Position numbers and translations under genes: made by a program
Shown: piece by piece, positions 1 to 6,823 of the stretch
Layout of the letters: each line of letters begins with the position of its first letter
Position numbering within the stretch: position 1 is the first letter of the stretch
Assembly: GCA_964291335.2 (NCBI GenBank)
Contig: OZ219748.1
Location: forward strand, 1,860,001 to 1,924,000
From: G964291335 sp964291335
GTDB lineage: Bacteria > Chloroflexota > Dehalococcoidia > Lucifugimonadales > UBA3495
DNA: 64,000 bases
Reading direction: 5' to 3'
The notes under the pieces: model-generated
What the model saw: the letters and a program-made list of their open reading frames with translations, nothing else
Told to the model about the DNA's origin: nothing
Database searches by the model: none

Positions 1-642
1 CAGCAGTACGCCGACAATGAAAAGCCCCACGCTGGACAGCAGGGTGGCCCAGGCCACCCCGGAAACGTCGGCTTGCAGGGAAAACCCGAAAGCGCCAAAG
101 AAGAGGCTGTCCAGGGCGAAGCGCAGCAACAGGTTGGCAATGGCCATGGCAAAGACCAGGGCGCGCAAACCCATGGCTTCGAACAGTACCACTATTGCAG
201 CGGCCAGCAGGGTGAAGGGAATGCTGAAGATGGAGATGCCCAGGTAAAGGCGGGTTTCGCGGTGAATCTCTGGAGAGGTCCCGATGAGCATTATGAAAGC
301 ATCGCGAAACAGGAACAATACGCCGGAGAAAAGCAGGGAAGCGATAAATATAAAGCTGAAGACGCTTTTGGCCCGGTCCAGCTGCACCGCTGTTCCCTGC
401 CGAAGCTGCGAGCCGATGAAAAAGAAGATGGCCAGGACCGTGGCCTCCTGAAAAACCTCCACCACCAAGCCGGCGAATTGCCATTGGGAGATAATTGCCA
501 GGCTGCCGGGGTCTGGCAGTTCATTTCCAATCAGGTAGATACGATAGAGCTGGTAAACATTGGGCAGGCCGATGAACAAGAAAATGAACAGAAACAGGCG
601 CCAGTCCCAAAGGCGTATGGAATGCCAAAGGTATGGCGCCAT
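1..642 (-). CDS. MATE-family efflux transporter, N-terminal part (cut by window edge)
   Basis: Reading leftward from ATG at 642 the frame stays open to base 1, giving about 214 residues of a polytopic membrane protein. Hydrophobic segments include one around WRLFLFIFLFIGLPNVYQL and later helices separated by short charged loops. The pattern resembles MATE/polysaccharide-flippase transporters, which export drugs or lipid-linked sugars using a cation gradient. The start lies about 40 bp after the stop of the large surface-protein gene on the same strand, so co-transcription is possible. A GGGA stretch lies upstream of ATG. The C-terminal half is outside the window, so substrate class cannot be judged. 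Confidence 0.7.
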   Translation of the reverse strand, partial: MAPYLWHSIRLWDWRLFLFIFLFIGLPNVYQLYRIYLIGNELPDPGSLAIISQWQFAGLVVEVFQEATVLAIFFFIGSQLRQGTAVQLDRAKSVFSFIFIASLLFSGVLFLFRDAFIMLIGTSPEIHRETRLYLGISIFSIPFTLLAAAIVVLFEAMGLRALVFAMAIANLLLRFALDSLFFGAFGFSLQADVSGVAWATLLSSVGLFIVGVLL

Positions 643-682
643 ATCATTCCCGGCGGGCCGCCCATGGGGGCAGCGGCAGTGA

Positions 683-3600
683 TTACCGGCGCTGCCGGTA
701 CAGATATACCCCGCCGGCGATTACCGCTGCCACCACCAGCCCGACTATTACCCACAGCAGCCAGTTGACGCCGCCGGTTTCTGTCGGCGGGGCCGGCGTG
801 GGCGTGGCGGTTGGCGGTATCGGCGTGGCCGTGGGCGGCGGCGGTACTGGCGTAGCCGTCGGGTCGGCGGCGGCCATAGCCGGGGCGGCCATGGCGGTGG
901 ACGCGACCGTCGGCGCCGGGCGTACTGCGTCCAGGGAGCTGTCCGGCAGCAGGGGGATGGCCGTTGCGGTCGGACTGGGCCGGCTGGTGGGCATCGCCGT
1001 GGCGGTGGCCGTTGGCGGCGCTGGCGGTGTTGCCGTTGGCGCTGGCGTGGCGGTCGGTGTCCGCATTACTACCGGGGGCCGGGTGCGGGTAGGTATTGCC
1101 GGCCGGGTAGTCGTTGGCGTCCGCAGCATTGCCAGCGGCATCCGGGTAGGCGTAGCCGTGGCGGTGGGCATAGCCGGCGTTGTCGCCATCGGCGTCGCCA
1201 GCGCCACTATGGGCATGGCCGCCGCCGTTGGCGTGTTGGTTGCGGTGGGCGGCAGCGTTGCCGTGAGGGTTGCGGTGGGCGTGGGCGTGCTGGCTGCTGA
1301 CCGCACCACCCGGCGGGTCGGCGTCGGGGTTGCCGCTGCCCGCCGTATGGGGGCGCTGCGCACTACTCCGGGCGGCGGCAGGGGCGTATTGGTCGGTGTG
1401 GGCGTCGGCGTGGGCGTGTTGGTCGGGGTAGGCGTCGGCGTGGGCGTGTTGGTCGGGGTAGGCGTGTTGGTTGGCGTCGGCGTGGGAGTCGCCGGCGGCT
1501 GCGTGGTGAACCGCACCTTCAGGCTGGTTACCTTCATCTGATCCCAATCCTCCAGCCGGAGCGTCAGGTAGCTCACCCCGGTCAGTTCGTCGGTCTTCAG
1601 CATCTGCGGCGTCTCCGGGCGTACCAGCGAAATCTTCGCCAGCTCCTCGTCCGCGGCATTGTACGCCCGGAAATGGGTATCGATGTCGTGTCCCGTCGGG
1701 TCGGTCATTATGCTGGCGCCAAACCGCCCGGCCATCGGCTCGGTCAGGTCAAAGCGGAACCAGGTTGCCACCAGGCTCCCCCCATCGGCCGCCTCCCGTT
1801 CATTGAAGAACGCCGCCGCCTCGATATCCTGGTTCGCCGCCCGGATGATGTACGGGTCTGCTTCCGTCCCGGCGCCGCTGGTGATGGACCGGGGGTTCGG
1901 CGTGGGCGTGTCGGTGGGCATGCTGGTGGGGGTGGGTGTATCCGTCGGCGTATTGGTCGGCGTGGGCGTGTCCGTCGGGGTAGGCGTGGGTATCAGCGTT
2001 CCTGTCGGCGTGGGCGTGGGCGTGGGCGTGTCCGTCGGGGTGGGTGTGGGCGTGGGGGTATCGGTAGGTGTGCTGGTGGGCGTGTCGGTATCGGTAGGTG
2101 TGCTGGTAGGCGTGGGGGTGTTGGTCGGTATCAGCGTTCCCGTCGGCGTGGGCGTGTCGGTAGGGGTGGGTGTGGGCGTATCGGTGGGTGTGCTGGTAGG
2201 CGTGGGGGTATCGGTGGGGGTGCTGGTGGGCGTGGGCGTGGGGGTGGGCGTATCGGTAGGTGTGCTGGTAGGCGTAGGGGTGTTGGTCGGGCTCAGCGTT
2301 CCTGTCGGCGTGGGCGTGGGCGTGTCGGTCGGGGTGGGTGTGGGTGTATCCGTAGGCGTGTTGGTAGGCGTGGGCGTGTCGGTAGGGGTAGGCGTGGGGG
2401 TATCGGTAGGTGTATTGGTAGGCGTGCTGGTAGGCGTGGGGGTATCGGTGGGTGTGCTGGTGGGCGTGGGCGTGGGGGTGGGGCGTACTTCGCAAGGCCA
2501 AAGAAGACCGCAATCGCTGGTGGGCGTGGGGGTGGGGGTATCGGTGGGTGTGCTGGTAGGCGTAGGGGTGTTGGTCGGGCTCAGCGTTCCTGTCGGCGTG
2601 GGCGTGGGCGTGTCGGTCGGGGTGGGTGTGGGTGTATCCGTAGGCGTGTTGGTCGGCGTGGGCGTGTCGGTAGGGGTAGGCGTGGGGGTATCGGTAGGTG
2701 TATTGGTAGGCGTGGGGGTATTGGTGGGTGTGCTGGTAGGCGTGGGGGTAGCGGTAGGTGTATTGGTCGGCGTGGGGGTATCTGTGGGTGTGCTGGTCGG
2801 CGTGGGGGTAGCGGTAGGTGTATTGGTCGGCGTGGGGGTATCGGTGGGTGTGCTGGTAGGTGTGGGGGTATCGGTTCCCGCTATGGGCGTACCCCCCGGC
2901 GGCGTGTGGGTGGGCTCCGCCGTGAGCGTCTGGTTCGAGCTGGCCGAAGGACTATCATTATCAGCGATTGGAAGCCGAATAATGTTCGCCGTCCACGCAT
3001 TTGCCCCGCTGCCGCCGCTTCCGGTAAGAAAGATAAACTCACCGTCATCGTTGAGGGAATCGTCGATAGTACTAAAAGTGAATGTCTGCGTATTCGTGCC
3101 GTTTAAGGTTTTGGTGCGGCCATTCGGGAAGCAAATATCCGCCGTTGCCGGCACCGGCGCAGCACAGGTGCCGCTTTCCAGGTCGGTTACCGTCGAGTGG
3201 CCGGGCACGATCCGGAAGTTGAACGCCAGGTTCGAAGGCGTGCCCCCCACGGGAACCATGCTGATATCGGCGGATTTGCCCTCAGTGATGCTTGCTGCGC
3301 GAAAACCCAACAGGACAATCCGGGTGTTGGTAAGCCGGGTCTGAGCTTCGACTGCCGGGCTATTGCCGTTGTTGTTAACGGCGCGGAGCTGGATCCAGTA
3401 ATCGCGCTCGTTGGTGAGCTGATAAATCGCCACATTGGTTGAATCACTGTCGGTTTCGCCTACGAAATCAGCCCAGTCGATGCCATCATAGCGGGTAGCA
3501 GTATCCGCGACCGTGCTGGCCCGGTACTGATACTTCTCGATCGAAGGGTCGCCGGGGTTATTCCAGTACAGATGCACCTGCTTGCTCCCTTGGGGTGAGG

Positions 3601-3739
3601 CCAGCAGGCCGGTGGGCGCAGCGGGAGGGGAACCCTGCGCCTGTACGGCGTGCAGCCCCAGGGCGGCCAGGGTGAGCAGAATGCCGGCCACCAGGGCCAG
3701 CCCAAGCAGGTTCCGGTCAAATCTGCGCCGGCGGCCCAT
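683..3739 (-). CDS. Secreted, membrane-anchored FN3/Calx-beta-like surface protein with Thr-Pro stalks
   Basis: About 1018 residues from ATG 3739. Order: signal peptide (RRRR then a hydrophobic core ending HAVQA), an FN3-like domain (about 37-140), a Calx-beta-like domain (about 141-262, beginning near ASITEGKSAD), a long T-P-T/N/D-T-P stalk (about 280-616), a globular domain (about 617-746, beginning SITSGAGTEADPYII), a second Thr/Pro/Ala stalk, then one C-terminal membrane helix and a YRQRR tail. It is probably a cell-surface adhesin or binding protein; the ligand is unknown. An SD-like GGGGGG precedes the chosen start. In-frame starts at 3799 and 3835 would place the homopolymer tract inside the coding region. 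One stalk interruption carries two cysteines (SDCGLLWPCEV). Confidence 0.8.
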   Translation of the reverse strand: MGRRRRFDRNLLGLALVAGILLTLAALGLHAVQAQGSPPAAPTGLLASPQGSKQVHLYWNNPGDPSIEKYQYRASTVADTATRYDGIDWADFVGETDSDSTNVAIYQLTNERDYWIQLRAVNNNGNSPAVEAQTRLTNTRIVLLGFRAASITEGKSADISMVPVGGTPSNLAFNFRIVPGHSTVTDLESGTCAAPVPATADICFPNGRTKTLNGTNTQTFTFSTIDDSLNDDGEFIFLTGSGGSGANAWTANIIRLPIADNDSPSASSNQTLTAEPTHTPPGGTPIAGTDTPTPTSTPTDTPTPTNTPTATPTPTSTPTDTPTPTNTPTATPTPTSTPTNTPTPTNTPTDTPTPTPTDTPTPTNTPTDTPTPTPTDTPTPTPTGTLSPTNTPTPTSTPTDTPTPTPTSDCGLLWPCEVRPTPTPTPTSTPTDTPTPTSTPTNTPTDTPTPTPTDTPTPTNTPTDTPTPTPTDTPTPTPTGTLSPTNTPTPTSTPTDTPTPTPTPTSTPTDTPTPTSTPTDTPTPTPTDTPTPTGTLIPTNTPTPTSTPTDTDTPTSTPTDTPTPTPTPTDTPTPTPTPTGTLIPTPTPTDTPTPTNTPTDTPTPTSMPTDTPTPNPRSITSGAGTEADPYIIRAANQDIEAAAFFNEREAADGGSLVATWFRFDLTEPMAGRFGASIMTDPTGHDIDTHFRAYNAADEELAKISLVRPETPQMLKTDELTGVSYLTLRLEDWDQMKVTSLKVRFTTQPPATPTPTPTNTPTPTNTPTPTPTPTNTPTPTPTPTNTPLPPPGVVRSAPIRRAAATPTPTRRVVRSAASTPTPTATLTATLPPTATNTPTAAAMPIVALATPMATTPAMPTATATPTRMPLAMLRTPTTTRPAIPTRTRPPVVMRTPTATPAPTATPPAPPTATATAMPTSRPSPTATAIPLLPDSSLDAVRPAPTVASTAMAAPAMAAADPTATPVPPPPTATPIPPTATPTPAPPTETGGVNWLLWVIVGLVVAAVIAGGVYLYRQRR
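2263..2714. repeat. Near-identical 164-nt direct repeat inside the Thr-Pro stalk, plus 6/12/18-nt tandem repeats
   Basis: Bases 2263-2426 recur at 2551-2714 with one mismatch that I see. The offset is 288 nt (96 codons), so the duplication keeps frame. It lies in a larger field of imperfect short repeats, about 770-1500 and 1890-2880, that encode the stalks. Confidence 0.75.
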
Positions 3740-3765
3740 CAGTTTGCCCCCCAACCGGAAAACTC

Positions 3766-3792
3766 GGGGGGGGGGGGGGGGGGGGGGGGGGG
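3766..3792. repeat. 27-nt homopolymer tract (G on +, C on gene strand) at the 5' end of the surface-protein gene
   Basis: An uninterrupted run of 27 identical bases sits 26 bp upstream of the likely ATG (3739). At this length the frame stays open from ATG 3799 and 3835 through eight prolines into the signal peptide. Slippage could therefore alter leader or promoter spacing, or translation from the upstream starts. Confidence 0.8.
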
Positions 3793-4155
3793 TATTCATT
3801 CCAGGGCCGGGACGGGAACCGTGTTGAGCCAACATACTTTACCTCGGCAGATTGCGTCTTCAGGCAGAATACTGCTTGCGCCAGTGGGGTAATGGCGGCC
3901 AGAGCCGGCTGACCGCTCCAGATAGTAAGGGTAGAGTTTTCCGCCCCGTCGCAGCAAGGAGATTACAAAGGCGGATTTTAGCAGAAAGTTACGGGGAAAG
4001 GAATACCGGGGAGGGGGGTAACTATGGTAAGCCGGCCCGCCGGGCCGGCTCCGTTTCGGGTTTGACAGAGATTCACCCCCCTTCTTATACTCAAGCCGCC
4101 CCGGATACCTTGCCGCCCGGGCCGGTCAGCTTCGGGCAGACAGGAGGGAACCGTT
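3793..4155. promoter_or_regulatory. Divergent intergenic region with a strong promoter for the LigB gene
   Basis: TTGACA at 4062-4067, an 18-nt spacer and TATACT at 4086-4091 form a near-consensus sigma-70-type promoter reading right, placing transcription start near 4098 ahead of the gene at 4156. An 8-bp inverted repeat (GCCGGCCC/GGGCCGGC, 4031-4049) lies just upstream. No clear promoter for the leftward surface-protein gene was found. Confidence 0.7.
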
Positions 4156-5145
4156 ATGGCGGAAATTGTGCTGGGCCTGGCTTCTTCCCACAGTCCGCAG
4201 CTTAGCACGCCCCCGGAGCTGTGGCTGGACTACGGGCAGGGCGACCGGCGGCATCGGGAACTCTGGGCCGCTGACGGCAAGCCATACAGCTTTGAGGAAC
4301 TGCTGGCCCGAATTGACCGGGCGGCCATTGAGCGGGAATTGACCGCCAGCGCTATGGCCGCCCGCTACCAGGCCTGTCAGCAGGGTATCGCCGCCCTGGG
4401 CAGCGCCCTGGAACAGCAGGCGCCCGATGTGGTGGTGATGATTGGCGATGACCAGCTGGAGTTGTTCAATGAGGGTAATATGCCGGCGGTATTGGTGTAT
4501 TGGGGGGAAACCATCCGCAGCGTGCCGGCAACTATACCGGAGACGGCGCCAGCCTTCCGCAAGGCTAACGCCTGGGGCTGGTTTCCCGACCGGAAGATTG
4601 ATTACCCGGTCGCTGTTGACCTGGGCCGCCACGTCATCGAGTATCTGGTAAGCCGGCGGTTCGACGTGGCCCACTCCCGGCGGCTGCCGGCCGGCCAGGG
4701 CATGGGCCACGCCTTCGGTTACCTTTACCAGCGCATTCTGCGGCAAAAGCCCATCCCGTCCCTGCCGATTATGGTCAACACTTACTACCCGCCCAACCAG
4801 GTAACGCCCCGGCGCTGTTATGAACTGGGGCAGGCAATCCGCGCCGCCGTTGCGGAATGGCCCGGTGAAGCCCGGGTCGCGGTAGTCGCCTCCGGGGGGT
4901 TGAGCCATTTCGTCATCGACGAAGACCTGGATCAGCAGGTTCTGACCGCCCTGGGCAGCCGGGATGCGGCCGCCCTCGCCGCGCTCCCCCCGGAGAAGCT
5001 GAACTCGGGCAACTCGGAAATCCGCAACTGGATTGCCGTGGCCGGCGCCGTGGAACACCTGGGTATGCCGGTGGTGGACTATGTGCCGTGCTACCGTTCT
5101 CCGGCCGGCACCGGCTGCGCCATGGGTTTTGCCCGGTGGCGGTAG
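4156..5145 (+). CDS. LigB-type extradiol ring-cleavage dioxygenase (protocatechuate 4,5-dioxygenase beta-like)
   Basis: A 329-residue protein of the class III extradiol dioxygenase family, which opens catechol-type rings with non-haem Fe(II). Visible family features are SHSPQL near the N-terminus (His as likely iron ligand), DVVVMIGDDQ around residue 95, and VVASGGLSH in the C-terminal half. The size fits the catalytic subunit. Transcription is probably from the promoter at 4062-4091. No alpha subunit gene is adjacent, so the physiological substrate is open. The last 50 nt are duplicated downstream at 5631-5680. Confidence 0.85.
   Translation: MAEIVLGLASSHSPQLSTPPELWLDYGQGDRRHRELWAADGKPYSFEELLARIDRAAIERELTASAMAARYQACQQGIAALGSALEQQAPDVVVMIGDDQLELFNEGNMPAVLVYWGETIRSVPATIPETAPAFRKANAWGWFPDRKIDYPVAVDLGRHVIEYLVSRRFDVAHSRRLPAGQGMGHAFGYLYQRILRQKPIPSLPIMVNTYYPPNQVTPRRCYELGQAIRAAVAEWPGEARVAVVASGGLSHFVIDEDLDQQVLTALGSRDAAALAALPPEKLNSGNSEIRNWIAVAGAVEHLGMPVVDYVPCYRSPAGTGCAMGFARWR
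5094..5143 (+). repeat. Direct repeat, copy 1 (3' end of ligB gene)
   Basis: Fifty bases ending at the first base of the ligB stop codon. Copy 2 at 5631-5680 has one mismatch (C versus A at position 40 of the repeat). Confidence 0.9.
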
Positions 5146-5195
5146 TATCTTGACCCTGTCCCTAACTCTATTTCAGCGATGAAAGGAGGCCAGCC

Positions 5196-5615
5196 ATGCC
5201 AAGAGATAGCAGGAACCGGGAAGGGCGCAATGCTGGGGGTGAGTTTGTAGTCGGGGAGCCCCTGTTGCTGATTTGCATTAACAATACTTACCGCGAACGC
5301 GGCTGCTACGATGCAGTTCGCCACGCCTGGAAAGTAGATATTAAGCGGCTTAAACACGGAAATGAATACAAGCTGGTGCTGGCCCGTATCCGAGGAGATG
5401 TTGTCGGAGCTTGGCGACCTACCGAATGGCTGCCGGCCACCCTGAAAAACTTTCCTGACCTGGAACGTAAAGGTATAACGGCTATGCCAGGGCGTTTCGG
5501 CTTTTATGGCGAAGAGGCCGAACCGGAAGTATGGAATAGGTACGCAGGCAACCGTTTGCCAGACAATTACCGAACCCAGAATCCGGTTCGCTACCTGGAA
5601 CCGAAAGCTCAATAA
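5196..5615 (+). CDS. Uncharacterised protein matching the C-terminal domain of the neighbouring GIY-YIG protein
   Basis: A 139-residue protein with a good SD (AAAGGAGG) before ATG 5196. It is strongly similar throughout to the last 125 residues of the 274-aa protein at 5768, sharing the motifs NNTY, ERGCYDAVRHAW, VVGA.RPTEW, NFPDLE, GEEAEP and NPVRYL. It lacks the GIY-YIG nuclease domain. It lies between the two 50-bp direct repeats, so it may be cargo of an inserted or duplicated segment. I do not recognise the domain's function; a small-molecule or nucleic-acid binding module is conjecture. It could be a free-standing partner or decoy of the longer paralogue. Confidence 0.6.
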   Translation: MPRDSRNREGRNAGGEFVVGEPLLLICINNTYRERGCYDAVRHAWKVDIKRLKHGNEYKLVLARIRGDVVGAWRPTEWLPATLKNFPDLERKGITAMPGRFGFYGEEAEPEVWNRYAGNRLPDNYRTQNPVRYLEPKAQ

Positions 5616-5630
5616 CCCTCTGTCAATTGT

Positions 5631-5680
5631 CCGTTCTCCGGCCGGCACCGGCTGCGCCATGGGTTTTGCCAGGTGGCGGT
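5631..5680 (+). repeat. Direct repeat, copy 2 (duplicated ligB 3' end)
   Basis: Same 50 bases as 5094-5143 with one substitution. It still encodes the ligB C-terminus (SPAGTGCAMGFA) followed by TGA instead of TAG, and is not attached to any upstream ligB body. Confidence 0.9.
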
Positions 5681-5767
5681 GATTGGGTTGCCGGCCAGCG
5701 TCCTTGAATACTCCGACAGCTTTGCAGCTGCGTAACCGGGTAAAATACGAATCGAGGTTGTAGCGCA

Positions 5768-6592
5768 ATGGCCAGAGACTGCTTCCCCCCAGGAGTCGCC
5801 GAACAGCTTAACTGGTATGTTTACCGCCTGATTGACCCGCGCAACGGCCAGACCTTTTACGTCGGCAAGGGACAAGGAAACCGGGTCTTTGCCCATGCCA
5901 ATGGGCGGCTGACCGATGGAGCCGACGAAATCTCCGACCCTGAAATGCAGCCCGGCGCAAAGGACTCGACCGCCCCGCAGAAGAAGGTTGAAGCCGACGA
6001 AATCTCCGACCCTAAAATGCAGCTCATCAGGGAAATCAAGGGGCTTGGCCTGGAGGTATCCCACGTAATCCACCGGCATGGCATGAGCGAGAAACAGGCT
6101 TATGAAGTAGAGGCGGCCCTTATTGACGCCTACCCGGGGCTGCTCAACAAAGTGAGAGGGCGAGGGTCAAGAGACTACGGAAGCCGCCATGTGGAAGAAA
6201 TCATTAACGAGTATGTTGGGGAGGAGTTTGTTGTCGAAGAACCGCTAATGCTGATTACCGTCAACAATACCTACTCCGAACGCGGCTGCTATGATGCCGT
6301 CCGCCATGCGTGGCCATTGAGCCTGAAGAACGCCGAGACCTACCAGCTCGTGCTCGCCCGGCTCCATGGTTTGGTTGTCGGGGCTTACCGCCCGACTGAA
6401 TGGAAGCCGGCCACCCCGGAAAACTTTCCTGACCTGGAACATAAAGGTATAACGGCTATTCGGGATCGTATCGGCTTTGTTGGCGAGGAGGCCGAACCGG
6501 AAATATTGAATAAGTACGTAAACAAACGTGTGCCAGCGAAGTACCGGAATGCGCGGAACCCGGTTCGCTACTTGAAGCCGGAAACCCCGTAG
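5768..6592 (+). CDS. GIY-YIG nuclease-family protein (LEM-3-like) with a conserved C-terminal domain
   Basis: A 274-residue protein. The N-terminal nuclease domain shows WYVYRLIDPRNG..FYVGKG (the variant GIY and YIG strands), then RVFAH and a later glutamate-rich helix (AYEVEAALID). GIY-YIG enzymes cut DNA by a single metal-dependent active site. The nuclease domain contains an imperfect internal duplication: ADEISDP.MQ occurs twice, 24 residues apart (5921-5950 and 5993-6022). Residues about 150-274 match the protein at 5196. It ends just before a strong terminator. It may be a restriction or homing-type nuclease; no methylase is adjacent. Confidence 0.7.
   Translation: MARDCFPPGVAEQLNWYVYRLIDPRNGQTFYVGKGQGNRVFAHANGRLTDGADEISDPEMQPGAKDSTAPQKKVEADEISDPKMQLIREIKGLGLEVSHVIHRHGMSEKQAYEVEAALIDAYPGLLNKVRGRGSRDYGSRHVEEIINEYVGEEFVVEEPLMLITVNNTYSERGCYDAVRHAWPLSLKNAETYQLVLARLHGLVVGAYRPTEWKPATPENFPDLEHKGITAIRDRIGFVGEEAEPEILNKYVNKRVPAKYRNARNPVRYLKPETP
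5921..6022 (+). repeat. 30-nt direct repeat with 72-nt offset inside the GIY-YIG gene
   Basis: Bases 5921-5950 and 5993-6022 differ at one position that I see. The insertion adds 24 residues (PGAKDSTAPQKKVE plus the repeat) within the nuclease domain and preserves frame. Confidence 0.8.
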
Positions 6593-6648
6593 AACCTCTC
6601 CGCCCCCCTCTCCCATTATTTCAACTGCCCGGCTTGCCGGAGGCTTTC

Positions 6649-6684
6649 CCGGGCCGGGGTATTTTTATGCCCGGCCCGGTTTTT
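6649..6684 (+). terminator. Rho-independent terminator after the GIY-YIG gene
   Basis: A 10-bp stem CCGGGCCGGG / CCCGGCCCGG with an 11-nt loop is followed directly by TTTTT. Confidence 0.85.
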
Positions 6685-6762
6685 GGCCGCCCCAGGCGGC
6701 GCCGGGCCAAAACTGCTTCAGGAAAGGCGCAAATCTCGTAGTAAACCGAACTTTCTGAACCA

Positions 6763-6768
6763 TATAAT
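6763..6768 (+). promoter_or_regulatory. -10-like TATAAT upstream of the glucoamylase gene
   Basis: A perfect TATAAT lies 55 bp before ATG 6824. No convincing -35 is seen at 16-18 bp. Confidence 0.4.
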
Positions 6769-6823
6769 TGTTGGGCAATTTTCGGCGGAACCGAGCCGGA
6801 GAAAACTGACCAGGAGCAGCAGA

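Noticed and set aside
1380..2880. Regular short repeats, considered as a CRISPR array
   Set aside because: No repeat/spacer alternation and no cas genes; the repeats are coding and in frame.
633..3344. Long plus-strand open frames rich in Val-Gly or Arg-Gly opposite the surface-protein gene
   Set aside because: They are the antisense of Thr-Pro repeats; no start signals or family similarity.
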